A program made the position numbers and the translations under genes. Below, piece by piece: positions 1-8,187 of a DNA stretch of 31,574 nt; positions within the stretch are counted from its first letter, which is position 1, and every line of letters starts with the position of its first letter. Origin of the DNA: Spirochaetaceae bacterium (GTDB lineage: Bacteria; Spirochaetota; Spirochaetia; SZUA-6; Fen-1364); contig PLNO01000160.1 in NCBI GenBank assembly GCA_003141795.1, positions 3,379-34,952 on the forward strand, in the 5' to 3' direction. The notes beneath the pieces were generated by a model. It made no database searches, was not told the DNA's origin, and saw nothing but the letters and a program-made list of their open reading frames with translations.

Positions 1-357
1 CTCGCCGGAGTCCTCGTCACCGGCAAGGAGGTCTCCACGAAGAAGCGGGAGCCGATGATCTTCGTGAGCTTCGAGGACGAGCAGGCGATATTCGAGACGG
101 TGCTTTTTCCCGACGCTTACGGGCGGTTCTACGCGCAGCTTGACGACGGGTGGGCCTTCCTCATCTTCGGGAGGGTGGAGGACGACCTCGGCGCCGTGGC
201 CATCAGCGTGGAGAGGCTGGTGACCATATCACGGAGATCGGGGAGCACGGAGAGCAGTCGGAGCGCGGGACAGGAGGCCGTTGCGCCGGAGCGGCCCCCG
301 CTCTTCGTGTGGGGGAGGCATTTGCCGGCGCTCGTCGGGAGCGCCCCCGGGGAGTGA
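1..357 (+). CDS. dnaE: DNA polymerase III alpha subunit, C-terminal end (partial)
   Basis: The reading frame is open from base 1, so the gene begins outside the window and only the last 118 residues are present. The segment GKEVSTKKREPMIFVSFED followed by ETVLFPDAYGRF is characteristic of the OB-fold near the C-terminus of bacterial DnaE, which binds single-stranded DNA beside the polymerase and PHP domains. Residues after about 75 form a low-conservation tail ending in a TGA at 355-357. As the replicative polymerase it is an essential backbone gene, which anchors this end of the window as core chromosome. The catalytic and PHP domains cannot be checked here. The next gene starts 34 bases downstream on the same strand, so co-transcription is possible. 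Confidence 0.85.
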   Translation, partial: LAGVLVTGKEVSTKKREPMIFVSFEDEQAIFETVLFPDAYGRFYAQLDDGWAFLIFGRVEDDLGAVAISVERLVTISRRSGSTESSRSAGQEAVAPERPPLFVWGRHLPALVGSAPGE

Positions 358-362
358 CGCAC

Positions 363-378
363 ACGCCGCGCGCGGCGT
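363..378. repeat. 16-bp perfect palindrome between dnaE and ygiQ
   Basis: ACGCCGCGCGCGGCGT is self-complementary and lies just before the ygiQ start at 392. No T-run follows, so it is not a canonical terminator. It could fold in the mRNA near the ygiQ initiation region, which has no clear Shine-Dalgarno sequence. Confidence 0.4.
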
Positions 379-391
379 ATGATCGCAGACG

Positions 392-2242
392 ATGCCCTTC
401 CTGCCCGCACTCCCCTCTGACCTTGCTGCCAGCGGCCTGAAGCCGGGAGACCTGGATGCGATCTTCGTCACGGGGGACTCATACGTGGATCACGCCTCCT
501 TCGGCGCCGCCCTCCTAGGGCGCCTTCTGGAGTCGGAGGGCTGGCGCGTGGGGATCATCGCCCGGCCCGATCCGGATGACGTGGAGGCATTCCGCCTTCT
601 CGGACGGCCGCGCCTCGCCTTTCTCGTCACCTCGGGAGCGCTGGACTCCATGGTCTCCTCCTACACGGCCAACCGCAAACCCCGCTCTGAGGATGACTAC
701 GCGCCGGGCGGAAGGGCCGAGCTCTGCCTGCGCGGAGACGGGACGATCGGGAAGGGGAGTGCCGGCCGGGCGCAGGCCCGACCCGATCGCGCCGTCATTG
801 CCTATACGGCGAAATGCCGCGAAGCTTACAAAGGCGTCCCTGTCGTGATCGGCGGCGTGGAAGCCTCATTGCGCGCACTTTCCCATTACGATTACTGGTC
901 CGACAAGGTGAGACGCTCGATGCTTCTCGACTCCAAGGCCGACCTTCTCGTGCACGGGATGGGGGAACGCGCGCTGGGCGATATCATGCGGCGCCTTGCC
1001 GCCGGGGAGCCTGTTGGGACGCTCCATGGCATCCCCGGCACGGCGTGGCGATCGTCGCAGGATCCGCGCCTCACGCCGGGCTCCTTTGTCCTGCTGCCGT
1101 CGTACGAAGAGACCGCGGCGGACAAGGCGGCCTTCCTTCAGGCGACCCGCCTGCGCTACGACAACGTCGATCCGCACGATGCCAGGGCTCTCGTCCAGCG
1201 CGCTGAGGCTCGGTACGTGGTCCTGGAGCCGCCGGCTTCCTGCCTTTCCCGTGCCGAGCTCGACCGAATCCATGAGCTTCCCTACGAACGGGCGTGGCAC
1301 CCGATGTATGACGCCTTCAAAGGCGTTCCCGCCTTTTCGGAGGTGAAGTTCTCTCTGCTCTCCAACCGTGGCTGTTTCGGCGGCTGCGCCTTCTGCTCCA
1401 TCACGCTGCACCAGGGAAAGGCCATCGCATCGCGAAGCCGTGAGTCCCTTCTCCATGAGGCCGTGATCCTGACGAAGCTGCCGGGCTTCAAGGGCTACAT
1501 CCACGACCTGGGAGGCCCGGTGGCGGATTTCCGCGCCTCCGCCTGCAGCAAGACCGACGAGCGCGGCTCCTGCCACGACCGCCTCTGCCTATCGCCGAAG
1601 CCTTGCCCGAACCTCGAGGTCGACCACAGCGATTATCTCGCCATCCTCAGGGCACTCCGCACCCTCCCCGGCGTGAAGAAGGTCTTCATCCGGTCCGGCA
1701 TCCGTTTCGACTACCTCATGCTGGACCGTGACAGGACATTTTTCCGTGAGCTCATAGAGCACCACGTTTCCGGCCAGCTGAAGGTGGCACCCGAGCATGT
1801 TTCGGATTCCGTGCTGAAGCTCATGGGCAAGCCGGGGAACGGCGTCTATGAGGCGTTCGCGCGGCGGTTCAAGGAGCTCAATCGCGAGCTTGGCCTCGAC
1901 CAGTATCTCATACCCTATTTCATCTCTTCACACCCCGGCGCGGGGTTGGCGGAAGCAATCGAGCTCGCCGAGTACCTGCGCGACTCGGGCTTCGTGCCTG
2001 ACCAGGTCCAGGATTTCTACCCGACGCCGGGCACGCTTGCCACGGCGATGTACTGGACGGGCATGGATCCCGAGACCGGGAACAACGTCCATGTCGCGCG
2101 CGGCGAGCGGGAGCGTGCCATGCAGCGCGCCCTCTTGCAATACAAGAAGCCGGAGAACCGCGCCTTGGTCGTGGAGGCGCTGCTTGCTGCCGGCCGGCGC
2201 GACCTGATCGGCTCGGGACCGCGATGCCTCGTACGGGGCTGA
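392..2242 (+). CDS. ygiQ: YgiQ family radical SAM protein
   Basis: This 616-residue protein matches the YgiQ (UPF0313) family of radical SAM enzymes, which are widespread but of unproven substrate. The N-terminal part has the family hallmark of a cobalamin-binding-like region (DAIFVTGDSYVDHASFG near residues 24-40, then GWRVGIIARPD). The radical SAM cluster motif CxxxCxxC is at Cys328, Cys332 and Cys335 (RGCFGGCAFCSI), ready to bind a 4Fe-4S cluster and S-adenosylmethionine. Later family landmarks include the RSGIRFDYLM and QLKVAPEHVS segments and a PTPGTLATAMYW stretch near the C-terminus. Length is in the normal range of about 600-750 residues, without the longest C-terminal extensions. The start at 392 is chosen because the family N-terminus begins there; an upstream ATG at 379 is in another frame. 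It is probably a cytoplasmic enzyme. Confidence 0.9.
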   Translation: MPFLPALPSDLAASGLKPGDLDAIFVTGDSYVDHASFGAALLGRLLESEGWRVGIIARPDPDDVEAFRLLGRPRLAFLVTSGALDSMVSSYTANRKPRSEDDYAPGGRAELCLRGDGTIGKGSAGRAQARPDRAVIAYTAKCREAYKGVPVVIGGVEASLRALSHYDYWSDKVRRSMLLDSKADLLVHGMGERALGDIMRRLAAGEPVGTLHGIPGTAWRSSQDPRLTPGSFVLLPSYEETAADKAAFLQATRLRYDNVDPHDARALVQRAEARYVVLEPPASCLSRAELDRIHELPYERAWHPMYDAFKGVPAFSEVKFSLLSNRGCFGGCAFCSITLHQGKAIASRSRESLLHEAVILTKLPGFKGYIHDLGGPVADFRASACSKTDERGSCHDRLCLSPKPCPNLEVDHSDYLAILRALRTLPGVKKVFIRSGIRFDYLMLDRDRTFFRELIEHHVSGQLKVAPEHVSDSVLKLMGKPGNGVYEAFARRFKELNRELGLDQYLIPYFISSHPGAGLAEAIELAEYLRDSGFVPDQVQDFYPTPGTLATAMYWTGMDPETGNNVHVARGERERAMQRALLQYKKPENRALVVEALLAAGRRDLIGSGPRCLVRG

Positions 2243-2310
2243 AGGCACGTGTAGCGTCCAACATTGACACGGTTCGTGGCGGCGTCTATTCTGGTGAAAC
2301 TCATTCTCCA

Positions 2311-2384
2311 GGGCGGCTAGCTCAGCTGGTTAGAGCGATTGGTTTACACCCAATAGGTCGGGGGTCCGAATCCCTCGCCGCCCA
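2311..2384 (+). tRNA. tRNA-Val(TAC)
   Basis: The 74-base gene folds as a cloverleaf. The acceptor stem pairs GGGCGGC (2311-2317) with GCCGCCC (2377-2383) and the discriminator base is A at 2384. The D-arm contains AGCTCAGCTGGTTAGAGC. The anticodon stem ATTGG/CCAAT encloses the loop TTTACAC, giving anticodon TAC for valine. The T-arm is GGGGGTCCGAATCCCT, reading TCCGAAT where TTCGAAT is commoner. CCA is not encoded. Its 3' half is duplicated twice downstream, which marks it as an integration target. Confidence 0.93.
2344..2383 (+). repeat. tRNA-Val 3' half, attachment-site copy 1 (native)
   Basis: This stretch, from the anticodon loop to the end of the acceptor stem, is the parent of two downstream direct repeats. 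It matches 4094-4133 at 39 of 40 positions (C2367 becomes T4117). All three copies share the 20-base core ACACCCAATAGGTCGGGGGT. tRNA 3' halves are classic attachment sites for tyrosine-recombinase islands. Confidence 0.8.
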
Positions 2385-2403
2385 AATTTTGATTTATTAA
2401 TAT

Positions 2404-2433
2404 GAGGCTTTTTCCGAAAGCAAGCCTCACTTT
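2404..2433 (+). terminator. Possible terminator hairpin after tRNA-Val
   Basis: GAGGCTT (2404-2410) pairs with AAGCCTC (2422-2428), giving a 7-bp stem around an 11-base loop, followed by ACTTTT. It sits 20 bases after the tRNA. The T-run is short, so it may be only a weak terminator. Confidence 0.4.
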
Positions 2434-2451
2434 TGGAATGATCATTCCAAA
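2432..2451. promoter_or_regulatory. 20-bp perfect palindrome, possible operator
   Basis: TTTGGAATGATCATTCCAAA is completely self-complementary. It lies in the AT-rich stretch between the tRNA and the hsdR remnant. Its symmetry fits a binding site for a dimeric repressor, perhaps a relic of the island's control region. No cognate regulator is seen nearby, and no T-run follows that would make it a terminator. Confidence 0.4.
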
Positions 2452-4026
2452 TTGCTGATACCTGCGGAAAGTCCAAAATGCGGACGATGGATGGTCATGA
2501 AAGACGAAAGTTGTGGCATGGGCGCGGTGGATCCGGGACTGCACGACGCGTTGCCCAATGCCTCCTTCATCGGATTCACGGGGGCCCCGATTGAGAAGGT
2601 GGACGCAAACACCCGTCAGGTTTTTGGTGAATACATATCGATTTATGACATCCAGAGGGCTGTCTCCGATGGGGCAACGGTACCTATCTACTACGAGGGG
2701 CGTCTTGCAAAGCTCGAGCTGAAGGAATCGGAACGGCCGCGCATCGACCCTCAATTCGAGGAAGTGACCGAGAGGGAAGAGGTCGATCGCAAGGAAAAGT
2801 TGAAAAGCCAGTGGTCACGGTTGGAAGCCCTTGTTGGAGCGGAGAACCGGCTGAAACTGATTGCGCGCGACATCGTCAAGCACTACGAGGAACGCAATGA
2901 GGTCATGGAGGGCAAGGCCATGATCGTGTGCATGAGCCGCCGCATCTGCGTCGGGCTGTTCAACGAGATTACGGCCCTGCGGCCGCAGTGGAAGCAGGAG
3001 TCGGATGAACAGGGTGGGATCAAGGTCGTGATGACCGGCTCTGCCTCGGATCCCCTGGATTGGCAGAGGCACATACGGAACAAGACGCGTCGGGAGGCGC
3101 TTGCCAAGAGGTTCCGGGATCCGAAGGGCCCGTTCAACATCGTGATCGTGCGGGACATGTGGTTGACGCGGTTCGATGCGCCGAGCCTTCACACGATGTA
3201 CGTGGACAAGCCCATGCGGGGCCACGGCCTGATGCAGGCCATCGCGCGGGTGAACAGGGTTTTCCGCGACAAGTCGGGCGGGCTCATCGTTGACTACATC
3301 GGGCTTGCCGAAGAGCTGAAACAGGCCATGTCCACGTACACGGAGAGCGGGGGAACCGGAAAGACTGCAATCGATCAGGCGGAGGCTGTGGCGGTCATGC
3401 TCGAGAAGTTCGGGGTGTGCCTCGGGCTGTTCCAGGCGGTGAGCTCCGACACGGTGATGGACGTCTTTGCCATGGCCGGCTTGAAGAAGCCCGACATTTC
3501 GATTCTCTCGGAGCAGTTCCTCGCGGAGGTGCGGGGAATGCCGCAGAAGCTGCTGTCGGGAGAGATCAGGACGAGGTTCAAAAGGAACGTTGTCGTGGCG
3601 CGATCCTTTGCGGAGATGCTTGAAAGCGCGCTGAGGAAGTACAAGAACCGGGCCATCGAGACGGCGCAGGTGATCGAAGAACTGATTGCCCTGGCCAGGG
3701 AGATGAATGCGGCCGGCAACAGGGGTGTCGATCTCGGGCTCAACGAGGACAAGCTTGCCTTTTACGATGCACTGGAGACGAACGACAGCGCAGTGAAAGT
3801 GCTCGGTGAGCCGACGCTGAAAAAGATCGCCCGTGAGCTTGTGGTCAATGTCCGCAAGAACGTCTCGATCGACTGGACCGTGCGTGAGAATGTCAGAGCG
3901 CAGTTGCGGGTCCAGGTGAAACGCATTCTCCGCAAGTACGGGTACCCGCCGGACAAGCAGGAGAAGGCCACCGAGACGGTGCTGGAGCAGGCGGCTGTTT
4001 TGTCGGAGGAGTGGGCCGTAGCGTGA
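2452..4026 (+). pseudogene. hsdR: Type I restriction endonuclease HsdR, N-terminally truncated
   Basis: The frame encodes 524 residues that correspond to roughly the C-terminal half of HsdR, the motor and nuclease subunit of type I restriction-modification systems (usually near 1000 residues). Recognisable homology begins at about residue 28 (base ~2535), just before the helicase motif [11 protein letters not shown]. It continues through [33 protein letters not shown] and the motif VI segment [13 protein letters not shown] (from about residue 262), and ends in the helical C-terminal domain ([15 protein letters not shown]). The N-terminal nuclease domain, Walker A and DEAD-box motifs are absent and no upstream frame supplies them, so the product could neither cut nor translocate DNA. 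No hsdM or hsdS is present. The first 27 residues look unrelated to HsdR. It ends 67 bases before the second attachment-site copy. It is best read as the remnant end of an island. Confidence 0.85.
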
Positions 4027-4093
4027 CCATCGTTAATCGAGTCCGGGACCGGGATGTTTCACGTGACTCGTACTTGCGATTCTATTTGCATCC

Positions 4094-4133
4094 TTACACC
4101 CAATAGGTCGGGGGTCTGAATCCCTCGCCGCCC
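4094..4133 (+). repeat. Attachment-site copy 2 (partial tRNA-Val duplicate)
   Basis: This 40-base direct repeat of 2344-2383 has one mismatch and lacks the 5' half of the tRNA, so it is not a tRNA gene. It follows the end of the hsdR remnant. It also shares a short CYTTCCCC extension with copy 3 (CTCTTCCCC here, CCCTTCCCC there), which the native tRNA lacks. Confidence 0.85.
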
Positions 4134-4316
4134 TCTTCCCCTATAGCCTTGGCACTACCTTCGGTGTTTTTTGGCGGCAAGAATGTGTTTGCAGAGGCGC
4201 AGGGGACAGGCTCGATAGCCGCACGGACTTTCCATGAATGCAACTCGACTGCGTGGAGCCCACAGTAACGAAAGCGCATTTGATCTATAGTTTGAACGGG
4301 GAGGACTGGAAAAGGT

Positions 4317-5180
4317 ATGGGTGTCGGGTTGGCCGACCGGCTCGGCAAGGCTTTCTCTGTCGTGGCGTTGCGCTCCCGCCGCGTAAGGGTTATCGCGCTC
4401 GTCGGGAAGAGCGGATCGGGAAAGAGCTTTCATGCCCGTCTCATGGCCGAAGAGAGGGAAATCGACATCGTCATCGACGATGGTCTTGTCATCGACAGAG
4501 GCACGATCCTGACAGGCCATTGGGCAAAAAAAGAACAGTTACTAATGGTCGCCGTGCGTAAGGCGCTCTTTGCAGAACAGGAGAACGCGCGCGAAGCGCG
4601 AAAGGCCTTGCGACATGTCCCCTTCCGCAGGGTATTGATCGTGGCTACCTCTCAACGACTCGCTGAAAAGATCGCGGGAAACCTTTGGTTACCGGCCCCG
4701 ATGGAGTTCATCCCTGTCGAGGGCGTCGCGACACGCGGGGAAATCCGGACGGCACTCCGCCGCAGGGGGCGGCACGGCATGCATTCCTCCCCCGTGCCCG
4801 AGGTTCGTGTCCGCAGGAATCTGCTCTCCGCAATTCGACTGCTCCTCCGTGGCGGCGGGGCGCGCAAACGAAGGCTGCGGATCGTCGGCCCCGCCGCCGA
4901 GGCCGGGAGCTCGACCGTCATCAGCGAATCGGCAGTGACTCAGACTGTTGTACGTTGCGTTGAAAAGTTCGACACACGCATCCACGTCCAGAAGGTCTCA
5001 CTCCTGGAAACTGGAGGCATGACAACCATCGAACTGTCATTGACCGTTCCCCGTCATCGGCAGGGTTCAGGTCGGATGCACGACTTGAGTGACTTCATCA
5101 TGCACGGTTTGGAAAAACAATTAGGAATCATTGTTCGTGAAGTCAAACTGACAGTCGCCGAAGCGCCCTTCAGCAACTGA
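4317..5180 (+). CDS. P-loop NTPase with Asp23/Gls24-like C-terminal domain
   Basis: The 287-residue protein has a clear Walker A loop, GKSGSGKS, at residues 30-37 after a beta strand (VRVIALV). A possible acidic strand, IDIVIDDGLVI, follows near residues 49-59. The central part (about 60-150) looks like the rest of a small P-loop kinase or ATPase fold, and residues about 150-205 are basic and probably flexible. The last 75 residues alternate predicted strands and helices (KVSLLETGGMTTIELSLTV, then LEKQLGIIVREVKLTVAE). This resembles Asp23/Gls24 (YloU-type) envelope-stress domains, although I cannot run a profile search. The start at 4317 is supported by GGGGAGGA about 12 bases upstream. It lies between two attachment-site copies, so it is probably accessory DNA. 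The biological role is unknown, and ATP or GTP binding is the only activity the sequence supports directly. Confidence 0.7.
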   Translation: MGVGLADRLGKAFSVVALRSRRVRVIALVGKSGSGKSFHARLMAEEREIDIVIDDGLVIDRGTILTGHWAKKEQLLMVAVRKALFAEQENAREARKALRHVPFRRVLIVATSQRLAEKIAGNLWLPAPMEFIPVEGVATRGEIRTALRRRGRHGMHSSPVPEVRVRRNLLSAIRLLLRGGGARKRRLRIVGPAAEAGSSTVISESAVTQTVVRCVEKFDTRIHVQKVSLLETGGMTTIELSLTVPRHRQGSGRMHDLSDFIMHGLEKQLGIIVREVKLTVAEAPFSN

Positions 5181-5196
5181 TTGCTCCAGGCACGCA

Positions 5197-5379
5197 ATGT
5201 TCGGTAGAGCACAGAACTCATCATTCGCCGAGGCATACCATAGATCAGGGCAGAGAGTGACGATGATCGTCCCTGCGCGTCCGTCAGGAAACGGGAGCTT
5301 CCACGGATCGGATCACGTGCGTCGCATTCTGCATGAAGGCCATAACCTCGTGAACGATACCATCGAAGGAAAAACATGA
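5197..5379 (+). CDS. Small hypothetical ORF coupled to the HEAT-repeat gene
   Basis: A 60-codon frame ends in a TGA that overlaps the ATG of the next gene as ATGA, an arrangement typical of translational coupling. No Shine-Dalgarno sequence precedes the 5197 ATG. An internal ATG at 5263 has a GAGAGTGACG leader. No family is recognised and there is no signal peptide or membrane segment. It may be a chance ORF or a remnant. Confidence 0.25.
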   Translation: MFGRAQNSSFAEAYHRSGQRVTMIVPARPSGNGSFHGSDHVRRILHEGHNLVNDTIEGKT

Positions 5380-5891
5380 CAGGTCAGAAGAAGTCGGGCG
5401 TGAATGTCGAGTACCTGATGGGCATGCTGGCGAGCGCTGACGGCATGATCCGCATGCAGGCAAGGAAATCGTTGGTCGGCATGGGGAAAGCTTCGGTTCC
5501 AGCCCTCATACAGGCACTGCAACCTGTCCAGCCGGATCAAGTCCGTTGGGAGGCAGCCAAATCACTCGGTGCAATCGGTGATGTCAGATCGATACCAGCG
5601 CTGGTACGGGCGCTCGAGGACAATGATAGCGATGTCGCGTGGCTGGCTGCTGAAGCGCTCCGAAGGTTCAAGAAGGCTGCCTGGCCGCCTCTGTTTCGTT
5701 TCTTGATCACCGATGGATCGGAATCCGCCAGATTGCGCCAATCGGCGTATTACGTCCTGCAGAATCAAGATCAGAAAGGGCTCAATGGCACTTTCGCCGC
5801 TCTTTTGAGGGCCCTGAATACCGTTGCGGAACCAGAATCTGCGCCGGTGGCCGCTCACGCAATGCTCGAGATGATGAAGACTCACTCATGA
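5376..5891 (+). CDS. HEAT-repeat protein
   Basis: This 171-residue protein is built of tandem two-helix HEAT/PBS-lyase-type repeats. Examples are the segments RMQARKSLVGMGKASVPALI, RWEAAKSLGAIGDVRSIPAL and DVAWLAAEALRRFKKAAWPPL, which share the pattern A..L...G....P.L. Such solenoids act as protein-protein interaction scaffolds; the partner is unknown. There is no signal peptide, so it is probably cytoplasmic. The start at 5376 has an AGGAAAAAC leader, and its ATG overlaps the TGA of a small upstream frame. It lies 195 bases after the P-loop/Asp23-like gene on the same strand, and the two may be co-transcribed. Both lie between attachment-site copies. Confidence 0.75.
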   Translation: MTGQKKSGVNVEYLMGMLASADGMIRMQARKSLVGMGKASVPALIQALQPVQPDQVRWEAAKSLGAIGDVRSIPALVRALEDNDSDVAWLAAEALRRFKKAAWPPLFRFLITDGSESARLRQSAYYVLQNQDQKGLNGTFAALLRALNTVAEPESAPVAAHAMLEMMKTHS

Positions 5892-5926
5892 GCTGATAGC
5901 CGCTGCCGGAATGCGGGGCAGCTGTT

Positions 5927-6198
5927 TCAGAAGTCGCTCGGTTTTACTCCTGTTCGCTTAAAACTTCTTCCAATCTTTACAGAGTCTCTCATGGGAGAGT
6001 TTCCGAACATACGCGAATACTCCCGGCTGAACTGGGAGGCGCTGTTGTATCCTACCCTGAAGGCTGAGCCCTCGGCTGTTTCATCTTCATCCGTCATCAG
6101 GCGCCGCGCCCCCAGCAAACGGAGGCGTTTCTGATACTGAATCGGGCTCATTGACGTCATTTCTTTGAAGTACTTGAAAAATGCGGAACGGGAAAAGC
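5927..6198 (-). pseudogene. AraC-family regulator, C-terminal HTH remnant
   Basis: The minus-strand frame encodes the AraC/XylS double helix-turn-helix. FSRSAFFKYFKEMTSMSPIQ and YQKRLRLLGARRLM are the first HTH and linker; FRVGYNSASQFSREYSRMFG is the second HTH with its signature. The N-terminal ligand-binding half is missing. Upstream of about 6198 the frame continues only into unrelated sequence belonging to the divergent epimerase remnant. AraC proteins are normally about 250-300 residues, so this is a fragment and unlikely to be regulated or functional. Confidence 0.75.
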
Positions 6199-6226
6199 CT
6201 TCGTGACTACCTCTGCCACGACGATG

Positions 6227-6712
6227 GTTGACCCGGATTCGGCGGGTGGTGAGACCACGGAGGACGCACCCCTGACGCAAACCTTCGTTTGGAAAAACCG
6301 CATTCGCTGCGAACAGAATGCGGTGCGCCTGAGGGAGGAAGGCATACGGGTGAGCGCGATTCGCTTACCTCCCTATGTCTATGGACGCGGCGGCACTATT
6401 TCTTCTCGCCGCGGGCAAAGCGAAAGCGGGTGAAGTTTTCAACGGCAACGGGTCGACCCTCACCTTACGAGAAATGGCCCGCGCGATCGGAACGGCACTT
6501 CAAGTCCCCATACGCTCGGTCAGCCGCGAAGAGGCAGAGGCGATATGGGGCAAATTTCTGACCGCGTTTGTTCAATTTGGAAATCGACCGTCGAATAGCA
6601 ATGCGGTTTAGGAGCTGGGATGGCAGCCGAAAGGAATAGATATGCTCAGGGATATACAATCAGGATCGTATCGAGAGCTGGTGGAAAAACTGCGGAAGGG
6701 GAGAGGAGCATG
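6227..6712 (+). pseudogene. NAD-dependent sugar epimerase/dehydratase, broken
   Basis: Three pieces of an extended-SDR epimerase remain. Piece one (about 6227-6400) reads EEGIRVSAIRLPPYVYGRGG. Piece two, in another frame (about 6378-6608), reads DAAALFLLAAGKAKAGEVFN and LREMARAIGTALQVPI. Piece three, after an in-frame TAG at 6609-6611, reads ELGWQPKGIDMLRDIQSGSY and ends with a TGA at 6710-6712. The N-terminal Rossmann NAD-binding part (TGxxGxxG) and the Tyr-Lys catalytic pair are missing. About 35-40 residues are also missing between pieces one and two. The gene is dead through 5' truncation, an internal deletion and a nonsense codon. Confidence 0.8.
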
Positions 6713-6817
6713 ATTTCCGTTGCCGGGCATTTTTTATCTGGAGAAGCACGTATGCCGGAACGAAAGAACGTTTTCAATCAAGAGCACGGAAAATCCGAGT
6801 GAAGTCCCGTCCAAATG

Positions 6818-6843
6818 AAAGCGGGGCCTCTGCCCCGCTTTTT
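6818..6843. terminator. Bidirectional rho-independent terminator
   Basis: AAAGCGGGGC (6818-6827) pairs with GCCCCGCTTT (6832-6841) around the tetraloop CTCT, with an A-run on one side and TTTTT on the other. It sits just downstream of the minus-strand ice-binding gene and after the plus-strand epimerase remnant, so it can stop transcription from both sides. Confidence 0.85.
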
Positions 6844-6861
6844 GAAAATTATCCGACCAAT

Positions 6862-8187
6862 CTATGGCGCGACGATCGCATTCGACTGAAGCGTGACTCC
6901 CGACTGCGCGAGGGCCCTTCCATTCATCGTCGCACCCGTCTGCAGGTTGATGGCGGTTTGGCTCAATAGGATCCCTTTGAACTGCGAGGTTGTTCCCAGG
7001 GTCGCCTGGCCAGAAAGCTGCCAGACGATGTTCTTTGCCTGTGCTCCGCCACTAAGAGTAATCTTCACCCCATTTCTTACGATGAGGTCCCCCGCTATCT
7101 GGAAGATCCATGTGTCGTTGGCACCGCCAGAGATGGTGATATTCCCACCTATGGTAAGGCCGGTCCCCCATGTATAGGTACCAGGAGCGAGTGTTATTGC
7201 CCCTATGGTCCCCGCGCCCAAATTGAGGTTTGCACCTGTTCCCGAAGGTCTCCCGGCGGCGTCTGTGTAGGCGGTTTGCATATCGCTTATGGCTGTCGTC
7301 AAGGCCGCGGGTGTCGGTGAGGCCATGGAGGCCGCGTACAAGAACCCGGTGACTTGAGCGGAAGTGGCATATCCGATCTTGTCAGTCTGGGAAAAACCGG
7401 TGATGAAAGATTCCGCTGCGGGGCTCAATCCGATTTTTCCCGTGATCGCGGAAGGCGGGACATTTGTGATTTCAGTTTTCGCCAAAATCACGTAATTGCC
7501 TGAAGTTCGGAGATTCACAGGCGCTGGCCCTGTTCCCGCCGAAGCTGTCGTGAAGCTCCAAAGGTACGCTGCTGCCATCGGATTGGCGCCGATGTCTTTC
7601 ACGCCCGTAGTGAGCGTCGCGGTATACGGGGTACTGGCAGCCAAATTGCTCGCGGGCGCAAAGGTCACTGTTTTGCTCGCTGCGTCATAGACGATCGTCC
7701 CTGTAACGCTGCCCGATATTTGGAAGTTCGACGATGTCATTGTCGTGGCGTCCATTGCCTCGTTAAAAGTCGCAGAGACGGAGCTGTTTATCGCAACCCC
7801 ACTTTCTGAGCCTGCAGGGGATGTTGAAACCACCGCAGGCTTCATCCATACAGCAAAGAGCGTCATGTCGGAGGTACCCATCGTAAAGGAGTCGCCAGAT
7901 GCGTAGCTTGTACCGCTATTGCCCGGCTGCGTGTTCCAGCCCGCGAAGGTATAACCTGCATTGACAAGAGTCCCCGTGTTGCCTAGAACAATGACTGTGG
8001 CATCCTGAAGATAGGTTTCACTATCGACGGGAATGTTTCCCCCGCCAGTATTTCCATTGCCATTATATATTACCGTGTACTTCGTAGCATTATCCGCTCC
8101 TCCGCCGACTGAACAACCTGCAACAGAAAGAATACCTAAGACCGCGATGAGCATGAGATGGCATCTCCTGTACGCACCCTTTTTCAT
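6862..8187 (-). CDS. Secreted ice-binding (DUF3494) lipoprotein with InlB and Ig-like repeats
   Basis: The 441-residue precursor starts with a basic, hydrophobic signal peptide and a lipobox, SVAGC, with Cys25 as the predicted lipidation site. Domain order is: an InlB B-type (Listeria-Bacteroides) beta repeat at about 37-114 (YTVIYNGNGN ... YTFAGWNTQPGNSGTSYASG ... LFAVW); a Big_5/SbsA-type Ig-like domain at about 116-216 (VVSTSPAGSESGVAINSSVS ... FNEAMD); then the DUF3494 beta-helix of ice-binding proteins at about 222-441 (YVILAKTEITNVPPSAITG, DMQTAYTDAAGRPSG, LSGGAQAKNIVWQLSGQATL, FKGILLSQTAINL). DUF3494 proteins bind ice crystals, inhibit recrystallisation or act as adhesins. Here the protein is probably tethered to the outer surface. 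The start at 8187 has an AAGGATGG leader. It ends just before a strong terminator. Its position between tRNA-Val repeats suggests horizontal acquisition, which is common for this family. Confidence 0.9.
   Translation of the reverse strand: MKKGAYRRCHLMLIAVLGILSVAGCSVGGGADNATKYTVIYNGNGNTGGGNIPVDSETYLQDATVIVLGNTGTLVNAGYTFAGWNTQPGNSGTSYASGDSFTMGTSDMTLFAVWMKPAVVSTSPAGSESGVAINSSVSATFNEAMDATTMTSSNFQISGSVTGTIVYDAASKTVTFAPASNLAASTPYTATLTTGVKDIGANPMAAAYLWSFTTASAGTGPAPVNLRTSGNYVILAKTEITNVPPSAITGKIGLSPAAESFITGFSQTDKIGYATSAQVTGFLYAASMASPTPAALTTAISDMQTAYTDAAGRPSGTGANLNLGAGTIGAITLAPGTYTWGTGLTIGGNITISGGANDTWIFQIAGDLIVRNGVKITLSGGAQAKNIVWQLSGQATLGTTSQFKGILLSQTAINLQTGATMNGRALAQSGVTLQSNAIVAP

Noticed and set aside
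4094..4133. Second tRNA-Val gene
   Set aside because: Only the anticodon-loop-to-acceptor half is present; the 5' acceptor, D-arm and 5' anticodon stem are missing. The same applies to 9475-9512.
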